DNA of 64,000 nt from Echinarachnius parma (Eukaryota > Echinodermata > Echinoidea > Clypeasteroida > Echinarachniidae). This document shows positions 24,201-36,200 of the stretch, in pieces. Location of the stretch: positions 1 to 64,000 of the forward strand of contig JBAMJV010007426.1 in the NCBI GenBank assembly GCA_037951105.1. The letters are read 5' to 3'. A program made the position numbers and the translations under genes. Numbering within the stretch: position 1 is the first letter of the stretch; each line of letters opens with the position of its first letter. The notes under the pieces are model-generated. The model had not been told where the DNA came from, searched no databases, and worked only from the letters and a program-made list of their open reading frames with translations.

Positions 24201-27200
24201 CAACAACAACAACCTAAGGGAACATACATGTATATCAAGTTAAAAGTATTATTATACAGGAGAAGGAGTTTTAAGATATTGTTTTAAGTTACGTTTAAAA
24301 GAGTTCAATGAACACGATTTTTGTATAAATTCAGGAAAGGAATTCCAAAGTATTGGACCATTAAAGAAAATGGATTTATGAGACAAATTAGTTCGTATTG
24401 GAGGTAAATGGAAATTTGAGGCATTTCTAGTGGCATAGGAATGAGTATTGCAATTCAATGAAAAACATGACAGAAGTGAATCTGGTAGTAAACCTTTAAA
24501 ACATAAAAACATAAAAATTCCAACTTCATATTTAAACTTATCATAAAAATTAAGGATATTATATAATTTAAAGATAGGTTCAGTATGAGAATAAAAAGGT
24601 GAGTGATTTACGATTCTTATTGCACGTTTTTGTAGTTTATTCAGTCTATCTAAATAAATATTTGATGCACTACCCCAGGCAAGAATACCATAATTTAAAT
24701 TGAATCTAGCTATGACGCAATTACAGAAGCTCCTTTATGTCATTTCAGGGGCTAAAACCATCTTAGTCCCAGAATATTTTTGCCCCTGATTACATCTATT
24801 TCTGTAATTTAACTGAGCAAACTGAGCTAAAAAATACCTATTTACTAAGCTCCTACCACTTGTGATACTTATTTTAAAAAGTAATTTCAATTAAAACCAC
24901 TTCATTGCCACACCCTACACCCTATAAATAAAAGTTTTGCGTCACTGAGTGACAACAGTTTTGCGTCACTGAGTGATAAGAATCAATACAAGTGCTCTTC
25001 ACTCTATATATCAATTTCATTTTTCTTAGGAAGCCTTTTTCGCTTATTTTCAAACAGAAAATGGCCCTAACAATACTTTTAAAATGTTATTGTTTATACT
25101 AATAAGGATTATCACAAAAATATCATTCTTTGTCCCAAATAAATTGCGATTGCCCTTGCCTGGTAAGTAGCTACTGTTGTGATGTCGAAATTCACCTTTT
25201 TTCATAATAACATTTTATAAAAAAACTTTTAAAAACATGATCAGCCAAAATGATTTTTAGAAATGTTGTGTTATATTCTTTGTATCAACCAAAATAAATT
25301 TGCACAGAAATATATTTATTCGTCTTAAATCTTAATTGAAACATGACTGCTTGTATGTAGCAATTAGCTATTATGTGCCAATCAGCTCATGTAATTTATG
25401 ATTTAACGGTAGCTCGGATTTGTAAATCAGACGTTCAGTGCCATCTTGTGACCGCCTTGTGGTGTGTAATACACACTGGCTCAGCGTTGTGCCGTGCGTA
25501 CTAACTAGCCTAGTTCTAAATGGTGACCTGCAGTGTAGCATCTTGAATGAGATTTCAATGCCGTATATAACAAGCTAGAAACAAACCTGTTGATCATGAA
25601 TGAGCTTTTCTATGATCAGCACTTCTTTGAAGCATTTCATAATAACTAGAAATGTCCATTGCCGCGCAATCCGAATGTATCCCCCAGCACTGGCAACGAT
25701 TTTTGCGTCATCCTTATGTTCGAAGGAGAGACAAAGATATCCCTCCCCTCCCTCAAACAAAAGGATGACATAGAGATCGTCACCAGTGGTCTGGACTATC
25801 GGCAAGACTAGGAGCAGCATCACCAAAACAATATGTGTGTAGATTAGAGTATAATGCATCTTTATAAAAAATTCAAAAGAAATCTGTCAAGAAATGTGAC
25901 CTGCAGAGCCTGCAGAGGGCACACAAGACAGCCACCAAAATATGACCTTTGACCCTATAACAGACAGAACACAGGTGGCAGCATCACCAAACACTTACAA
26001 TGTGTAGATTTGACTAAGACACACCTCCATACAAAATCTGAAAGAAATCCATGAAGAAATTTGGCAGTTAGAGCGCACAAAAGACATATGACCTTTGACC
26101 CTATAAAGGACGGAACAAATATACGTTTCCAGATACGTTTCCATACAAAATTTGAAAGAAATCTGTCAAGAAATACGACCTGCAGAGCGCACACTAGACA
26201 CCCACCAAAAAATGACCTTTGACCCTATAAAGGACGGAACACTGGGGGCATCATCACCAAAAATGTTAGGTGTGTAGATTATACCAAGTTACACTCCTCC
26301 ATACAGAATTTGAAAACAATCTGTTAAGGATGGCAGTTAGACTGCACACAAGACATTTATCAAAGTATGACCTTTGACCCTATAAAAGACGGAACACTGG
26401 AGGCAGCATCACCAAAATATATAGGCTCGTAGATTATACCAAGATACACCTTCATTTAAAATTTGAGCAAAATCCCTTGAGAAATGTGGCCTATAGAGCA
26501 TACACAAAAAAAAATGGCCTTTTACCCTATAAAAGACGGAACACTGAGGGCAGCAACACCAGAAATTGAAGGTGTGCAGATTATACCAAGATACACACAC
26601 CTCCATACAAAATTTGAAAGAAATCCGTCAAGGAATATGTCAGTTAGACCGCACACTAGAGTGCACACAATACATCTATCAAAATATGAGACCTTTGACC
26701 CTATAAAAGACGGAACATTGGAGGCAGCATCACCAAAATCTACAGGCTTGTAGATTATACCAAGGTACACCTTCATTTAAAATTTGAACAAAATCCCTTG
26801 AGAAATGTGGCCTATAGAGCGCACACAAACCATCCACAAAAATATGGCTTTTTACCCCCCAAATTGTTGGTGTCTAGATTATACCAAGATACACCTCCAT
26901 ACGAAATTTGAAAGAAATCTGTTTTAGTGGCAGTTAGAGCGCACACAAGAATATGACGCGGTGGCGGCAGAGGCGTAACACTGCTGAATCCAAAGTATCT
27001 CCCTGCAGCATACTGCTGCTGGGGGATACAATTAGAAAGCATGATAATTTGTGACTCCTAGTGACCTATGTAATGTGGGTGATGCAATGTCGAGTTCCCA
27101 TTCCTTGGGGTTTACTCTACAAAACATTGAGGGAATGTAACCAAGGAATAAAGATTGACAAATCATAAAAGAAGTCAAAAGAAATATGTCATGGGTCCCG

Positions 27201-30200
27201 TTGCAGAAAGAGATACAAAATGCACGAATCTGATTTGTTGAAACGCACAAAGATTCTGACTTACAATCGATTGTATCTCTTTTTGCAACAGGACCAAGGT
27301 CTTACCAGATCCATCCAGCAATTGATGCTAATAGAGACATCAAGACACACCACATGGTGCTTAGGGACAAAGCGGATGTCACCAGGACACAGTGTCGCCA
27401 TGTTTTCTTAACAAAATCATGAAAGCGAATTAGGCATAGGGAAACACAGAACAAAATAGAAGTTTTAGAACTATGTTGAGGTCTTACCAGATCCATCCAG
27501 CAATTGATGCTGACAGAGACATCAAGACTTTCCACATAGTGCCACCAGTGCTTTGGCACAAAGAGGATGTCACCAGGACAGAGCGTCACTACAAACGGAG
27601 TTGCCAGACCAAACCTGGGATGTCTGGTCAGGTCTGGACTGCCCACGTTGACCTGACTGAATATGCTGGACTCCTCATAAGGGAGCCTTGTGGGGTACAT
27701 CAGATCTGTCTGGGATGGTGGGAAGAGGTGCCATCTTTTCCTGCAAGTGTAGGGTAAAAATCACAAAGAAAATGTTAGGGGTGTTCGTCACCAAGTAGTC
27801 AAACAGTTACATGATTTCTAAATAAGGAGCTATGCCGCAGAGACATCATCTTGACTTAAACAAAAGTAACTTTGGTCATGCACATAAGCATTGCAGGGAG
27901 TTAATTTATTCCTGACAGACAGAAGTAAAGAGAAATGCATAGCTATCACAGCTCAAATTCATATTCCTGACAGAGAGAAGTGTAGAGAAATACATAGCTA
28001 TCTGAGCTCAAATGCATAACTCCTGAATTACAAAGCCTACGAAGTCACAAAGTCTAAACATCTGGAGAGAGAGTGTACTCCAACAGTTAAAGGGAATGTC
28101 CTGCTTGTCCAACATAGTTGGTCAATTTGCTCAATCTGCATCAAGTAAGTATGCAATTAAACCCCTTAAAGGCATACGTGAGCAATCAGACTCCAAAACA
28201 AGTACATGTACTGAAGCAATGAGGTCCAAAGTTTCAAGAAATGGAGATTCAAATTGGCCCTTTTTACAAGAACATGCAGTTTAACAACACTTCTCCTTGA
28301 ATATGAATGGAATCATAAGTTCTATATTCGTCTGTTACCTGCCTGAGATTTGCGCCACCAGGTTGAATCCATAGGTGTCTTGGTGACATGGGGTGTTGGC
28401 CCCATCACTCCCAATCCAGATGGTGCTCTGACGTCCATCGTGATCTGGGAACCCCAAGTCTTTCCAACAAACCTCCTACAGCACAGAAGAAGATAAATTG
28501 AGGAATGTAAGGCCAATGAAAGATAGATTGAATCCATATTTATCTTGGTGACATGGAGTGTTGGATCCTTCACTACCTATCCAGATGGTGCTCTGACGTC
28601 CATCCTGATCTAAGAACCAAAAATCTTTCCAACAAACCTAATGCAAAGGACACAAGAATTTGAGGAAATAAGAATGACTGCATGTAAAAAGGCCAGTGAT
28701 AACCGTGTTTAATCCATAAGTGTCTTGGTGACATGGGGTGTTGGCCCTATCACTCCCTATCCAGATGGTACTCTGACCTCCATCGTGATCTGGGAACCCC
28801 AAGTCCAACAAACCTCCTAAATCACAGAACAAAAAACATTTGAGGAAAGAAAGTCCAATGAAAAATAGGTAGATACCTTGATGACATGGGGTGTTGGCCT
28901 CAACACTTCCAATCCATATGGTGCTCTGATGTCCATCTTTCCAACAAAGATCCTTACACACGGGAAAACGATGTCTGAGGCAAAACTACAATGTACAAGA
29001 TAAATGTGAAAACTCCAATAGACTTTGTTTCAAACCAGGTTACATAAGGCAATGAGTTAATGCAATGGGCTTTAATAAAGATTGCAGACTTCACTGTTTC
29101 AATGCTGCATACCTTGAGAAGTTGAGGACAGTCTTTCAAAAGCTCCACCATATGCTTGTAGTCTGCATAGCACCAGTGGCTTTTCCTGCCATAGGCCATC
29201 AGCGGGTTTTGATGCTTTAATTTGATCTTCGGTGGTCCCTTGCACTCTGTATGGTGTGGCACTTTATCTTGGAGTTGGAGAGAATGTGCTGCAGATGATG
29301 ATGATGCTGCTGCTGCTACTGCTGCTGCTGATGATGATGATGATAGTGGTGGTGGCGGTGGTGGTGGTATGAGCGGTTGTCGAGATGAAGAACCTGTTAC
29401 TGCTGCCGCTACCGATGAACTTGCTTGATCACCAAGTGCAGTGCCCTGTTCGCACCATTCAGCAAAGTCTCCCATGGTTGCTTCAACATACTTGCAGTCT
29501 CCTTCAAACTGGACATCTGCCAAAGACATAAATCAATTATAAATATTGAATTCAAATATATAGTGAAAATGACTGGGGAAGCCCAATTTTCTATGTTCAT
29601 ATGTTCATTTATAAATAATATTCATACAGTAAAATGAGCAATGCAAATTGGGCATCACCAGGAATCGACCAGAGACCTCCGGATTGCTATTATGACTGAG
29701 AACCATCACTTAAGGGCTTTTACATAGTATTATTACTCCTTACACTCACGATCAATCTGCACGTGATCTGCACATATTATGGTTTGCACTTTCTACTCCT
29801 TACGAAGAAGAATGTATTCTGGCAGACATATATTTCTATCTACTCACAAGTCAATGAATTTGAACCATCTTACTTATCATTTTAGTTATTCATAAAGCCT
29901 CTCAATACTGATTTAAATTTACTGTAAGTGTAAGTCATGGGGGTCAGCCTGAAAATGTGCAAGCAGTGCAAGGATGTTATTGATCAAGTCAAAGTACAAG
30001 CGTTTTCAGATTGATGAAGGTGGCACGTACTTATATTATTTCAATAGCCAAGGGCCCAACATCTACTTTGAGTTCTTTACTGACATTGTCATTTAATACA
30101 TTATGCAATCAAAATAACCAGTTTCGTCTTTGGCTGTTTTCATACGTTTGAAGGTCTGGAATCGTTACAAAACTGTAGACCTGTGGTATTTATTCAACCC

Positions 30201-33200
30201 CTAGGCGACTTTAATAGCAAAGAGCAAGTGGGAAGAAAGTTTGACTTATCACCTCTTCAAACATTGAGATGTCTCTGGAGTAATGACAAAGAAACAAGAC
30301 TCTGAAATATATGCCTCCCCCAGAGTGACTGGAGACATTCAAATGTGTTAGTTGTCATGACGACATAATGTGCGTATTTCATTACAATGTTTACGTATGT
30401 ATGTGATTCATGTGTTTGTGACGCATTACAGAAACCATCAAATTAAACATTCCAACCCATTCAGGACCACTTAGATTTTTGGACTTTACACTCGCCAAAA
30501 TTATTGACCTTAAAAGGCTGGGATAGATCTCTCTGGACCAATTAAATACCCCCTTGCAGATCTTAGCCACAAAACATCAATTTTTGCCATGTATTGGGGT
30601 AAAAGCATAATGCAACAAAATATAAAATTTGTCACAAAATATTGAATTTAGCATGCAGTACTACATGAAAAATTGCACATTGAAAAAAAATTTTAATTTA
30701 AAAAAGTTACAAACAAATGTTCAATTTTCGTTGTTGTCATCATTATCATCATCATCATCATCATCATTATTATTATTATTATGTAGCTTGCTATTTGCAC
30801 AAATTAAATAGAGAATTAGTCATCAATTTTGAATATATTTCTTTTACCACTTCAGCATGAGAATGTGGGGGCTAGTACATGTACTAACATGGAGCAGAAT
30901 GAGCTCCTTTGACCAATGGGTCTAGCACTGAAACTTATACAGTATATCCATCATAAATAGTTATACACTTCTTGTGTGTGTCAATTCATGCTCTATGAGA
31001 ACAGTACTCATTCAAAAAAGAAGTAAATGTGTATTTCAAACTCTACGTATACGATCCTATTCTTTAATTTCATGGGTATGTGGTACAGCTTTCCAATTGG
31101 AATGAAGTCTAGATGGTGATCAGCATGGCCAAGAGACATGAACATACCAACGGGTGTTTCACAAAGATTCAAAGTTGAACTTAACTCTAAGTTGGACCTA
31201 ACTTTTATGGAAAACCGTAATAGGTTTCTTTGTAAAATTTTTGAAACAGTTCTTTTGAAAAGGCATACCGTATTCGCCGGGGTAAACGCCGCATACTTTT
31301 TCCTCGAAAAAAAACAGCAAAGTTGGGGTGCGGCGTATACGTTTTTAATGATCGCATGAAGATAATGTATACTAAATGGTTTTGGCAAAGACAGCTGAGC
31401 GCCGCGTACGCGTGCTAAGGCTTGCTCGCGAGCTACGCGATTGACTCGATGTACAAACGTTTACGTACGTAAATATTTGTACGTATGTACATGCGTAAGC
31501 CAGCTGCGCTGACAATCTTGTAAGTGCTGGCAATCTCGTAATACATGTAGCACTAGAGTTCTATTCAGGAAAACTATATTTTTGCTCGAAACTAAGGTAA
31601 TTCTGAATATTTTGTAACTATATTTTCGTAAATATTGTTAAAGAAATATATCAAGATGAGGAGAAAAATTTGGAAAACCATTAAATTCCCGCTTTTTTTG
31701 TCGCCAGTTTTCCTAGCGCACATTTCTCCCACTTTTTTTTTTTTCAATTTCAATGTTCAAAGTCGGCATGTGGCGTTTACGCGGATGTGGCCATTACGTC
31801 GGCGAATACGGTAATGTTTTATAAAATTAGTTAATGTTATTATCAAAGAGCCTTGATATAATTGATATACATTTTTGTCAGAAGTTTCAATTGCTTGCAA
31901 TTTTTTGCATTTGAATATGTTTTATTTCAAGGCTACAAATGGCTTTCCATAATTGCTAAGTCCAACTTAAGTTTAACTTAGATCTTTGTGAATCACCCCC
32001 AGGCTATAGGCGATTTAGCCCCCAAATTCCTAAAATATCCCCCACCCGGAAAAAAATAGAGCCCTCATCATTTCTCAAAGAGTATGGTGTATAAAGTAAA
32101 ACAATTCTCAGAGTGCTATTTTAAGGCAGGCAAGCTTTAAAAGTAGCCCCGGAAAATAACAATTTCCCTTTTTTCCAGGGCTGTCAAGGCCTAGGGGTAG
32201 CATTTGGTTAATGAAGCTATACTCTCATAGACAGAGGCTGCCGATCAAAGAAAGATGATGAGGACGGGGAGGACATATGAAAGATAGAGAAAAACATTAA
32301 TGGAGGAGGAGGAGATGGAGGAGGAAAGAGGATCTACTTCCCATCGTAAAATCTTCAAAAATATACTTTTAAAGGGATCTAGTAACTTTGTTAACATGTG
32401 CAAAACTGATGTATGGTTGATAAAATAATTCGTGATCTGATAGGTCCACTGAGGAATGTGCGAAAAATCTACAGTAAATGAATGTCATATGACCGAGTAA
32501 TGAGCAAAAATTCAAAGTGGTATTTGCTTACATTACACACAGTTATAATTCTCCACTGAATGATAAATATCTTTATAACGAAATAACAATTCAGAAAACC
32601 AAAATCTGCTCCATGTTTCTACTGGTCATACTATTACAATGAGGCATGTGAGAACCCCTAGAATTCTAGTTAAGTTTTGTGGATTTTGATAATGTTACTT
32701 GATCCCTTTAATTAGTATTTCTATAGTGATCTAGGCCAACGGCCAATGGGCTAGAACGATTGTATAATAGTCGGGTGAGAGTGAGAATGGTGTCAAGTCG
32801 ATTATATCAATGGGATAGTAGGAGGAGAGAAGAGGATCTATTCAAATCGCCATCAGAAAACTAAGATTCTAAAAGTTAAATAGTTAAATACATTTTAATA
32901 AGTATTTCTATGGTGATCTAAAGCCAACGGCAAGGTTAGAATGATTGTATTAATAGTCGGGTGAGAGTGAGAATGGTGTCAAGTCGATTATATCAATGGG
33001 ATAGTAGGAGGAGGGAAGAGGATCTATTCAAATCGCCATCAGAAAACTAAGATTCTAAAAAGTTAAATGCATTTTAATAAGTATTTCTATGGTGATCTAA
33101 GCCAATGGCAAATAGTTAGTAAGGTTGTATAATAGTCGGGTGAGAGTGAGAATGGTGTCAAGTCGATTATATCAATGTGAGAGTGAGAATGGTGTCAAGT

Positions 33201-36200
33201 CGATTATATCAATGGGATAGTAGGAGGAGGGAAGAGGATCTATTCAAATCGCCATCAGAAAACTCTTCTAAAAGTTAAAAACATTTTAATTAGTATTTCT
33301 ATGGTGATCTAAGCCAATGGCAAATGGTTAGTAAGGTTTTTTAATAGTTGGTCGAGAGTGATATTGTTTATTAATGGGGTAGTATGAGGAGGGGGAGGAT
33401 CTACTCTCCATCGAAAAATCTTCAAAAATATATATACATTTTGTATTAGTATTTCTGTGGTGATCTAGGCCAAAGGCAAATGGTTAACTATGGATGTATA
33501 ATAGTTGGGTGAGAGTGAGAGTGGTTTTAAAGTTGATTCTAGTAATGGGGTAGTAGAAGGAGGGGTGAGGATCTACTCTCCATCAGAAAATCTTTTTGAA
33601 ATATTATATAATTTCACATATTATTCCTGTGTTGGTCTAGGCCTAGATAGCAAATGTTTATTTAGTATAAAGGTACTGAGAAAGTGAGAATGATGTCAAG
33701 TTGATTCTAGTAATTAATGGGGTAGTAGTCAAGGAGGGAAGTGGATCTACTCTTCATCTGAAAATCTTTTTTTTTAAATTATACATTTCAAGTAGTATTT
33801 CTATGGTGAACTAGGCCAATGGCAAATGGTTAACTACAATAGTTGGGTGAGGGTGAGAGTGGTTTCAAGTCAATTTTTATTAATGGGATTGTGGGAGGAG
33901 GGAAGAGGCTCAACTCTCCGTCATAAAAATTAGACTAATAAAAATCTTCTAAAAGTAATATAAATGTTTTAAATCAGTATCTCCATAGTGATCTACACCT
34001 ATGGGCAATAGTTGGGTAATAGTGAGCCTAGTTTCTGAATAGGGTAGAAGAAGGGAGGAAGAAAGAGATGCTACTCTCCATCACAAACTCTTCTAAAAAT
34101 ATAAGACTTTAAATTCTGTAATTATACCATCCCCATCATCTATGTCTATGATGAGCAAGGCCTAGGGCTGATGGTTCAGGTGCATTCATGACAGTTAGTG
34201 GATGCTGATCTTAAAAAGATGAGAAGAAAGGGAAGGAGAGCAGAACATCTGAAGAGGAGATGATTTTTTAAAATATATGAATTGAGGAGGAGGAGAAGGA
34301 GGAGGAGAGAGATAGAGAGGGATGAGATTTTCTTCATCACAAATTATTTAATTCATCACAAAATCGTATTTTGTTGGTTAATACCTATATCAGTATCCTA
34401 ATATACATTGATCTGGACCTAGGGGCTAGGGGTAATGGTGAATAAAGCTGTGGATACATAGACAATGACTGTCAATTAAAGAAAACAGATGAAATAGGGC
34501 TTGAGCCCTGAAGAGAAATCCATAATGAATGGAGAAAGAAAAGAAGGAGGAGTGGGAGGAGCTCTCCCTCCTCAAAACATACTTTATTTTAGATTGCATT
34601 CTTTTCTATATGGGGCAGGGGGAAAACAATTTTGTTTTCAGGGGCTACTTTTCAAGCTTGCCTGCATGAAAATAACAATCCCGAATTTGATTTGCATTGA
34701 ACTCTATGCAAATTTTGGGGGGCTCTTTTATGATTTTCGGGGGCTATTTGCCCCTGTGTATTTTTTTCACTGATATGGCGATATATGGGTCATTCTTCGA
34801 TAAGTGTATATTTTCGACCTTCGTGAGGTCGTGAAAATCAAAACTATTTCTCCACTTTCTTTCTGTGTGTTTAATATGTGTTAACATCTGTAGATTAGGG
34901 AAATATTGTTTGGCGCGATCTTTAATGGGGCTATGTAATATTTGTTGGGGTTTTATTAACATGTACACTGTTAATGCGTCATCTCCGTCACAACATTTTT
35001 GCACAACTAGATCGTCGCATTTTAACTGAAGAACATAATTCACTTCTTATTCAATCTTTGTTTGGAAAGAAAGGGTGACTGTGAAAAGAAAAGAAAAAAA
35101 CATTGGTCAACCATAATCACAGTTTTTCCTCTAGAGCCACCATTTATACTTGCCTTGCTGAATAAATAGTGAATTTTGCCAAATAGTTTTGCTTTCAATC
35201 AGTGTGATGAAATTTTCTCAGGAAATTAGGATGAAGAGAGGTACATGATTACGAGTAAATAGATCGCTAAAAATACCAATACAAATATTTTTTACCAGAG
35301 TATAATCTTTGTTGAAATTTATGCATTTGAACTCAGCGTGACGGAGATGACTGAAGCGTGACGGAAATGACTGAAGCGTGTATTTAACATGTTTAAGAAT
35401 ACATTATAATCACATGTTATATAATAATCTAAAATTCATGCAAACTAAGCTTTGTCATAGAATATTTGTCAATTTTGAACAACATTGTGTGTCAATTAAC
35501 TGAGTTGACAATCCAATTTAAATTCATCATCTCAGTCACAAAAGAGCCGTGACGGAGATGACGCGTGACGGAGATGACTATCAGACACATTTAAAGCACC
35601 GATAGCTAATGGCAATGTATTCAATACAAATGAGCGATAGTGTTGTATGGTTGTTCCGTGGGCACATTCATACAAATGATTAGAAATTCAATCTAACATC
35701 TTTATCTAGCTAATATCAATCGTTCGGAGATGATCATCATCATCTCCGTCACAAAAAAAACGTGACGGAGATGATGCGTGACGGAGATGACTTTCAGACA
35801 CATTTAAATCGCTGATAGCTTATAGCAATGTATGCAATACAAATAAGCGATAGTTTTGTATAGTTGTTCCACGGGCACATTCATACAAATGATTAGAAAT
35901 TCAATCTAATATCTTTATCTAGCTAATATAAAGCGTTCGGAGATGACGCTTAATAAAGGTACGGACCTGGTTTTTGACAAAGATCTCAAAAAAACAATGT
36001 TACTTACCTATAGACCGGGGGAAAAACGTGTCTCTTCTTTCTACTACCTAGTCACCCGACATGTTGCCACCACGATCACTCAAATTTAGCATATCGTAGA
36101 TGACGGACTCAAAATGCGTGACGGAGATGACGCAAAATATCGGGACACACAAAACAGATTCCTTTTTTTTTAATTTTTTTTTTATCGTTGCATGTGTGCG

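Noticed and set aside
28954..29112. Continuation of the HSPBAP1 exon 2 frame past position 29113
   Set aside because: The family match ends at LLK, followed immediately by a gtatgc donor that is in phase with exon 3.
31008..31388. 126-codon minus-strand open frame
   Set aside because: It spans the end of one MITE and the start of another inserted element, so it is a chance frame.
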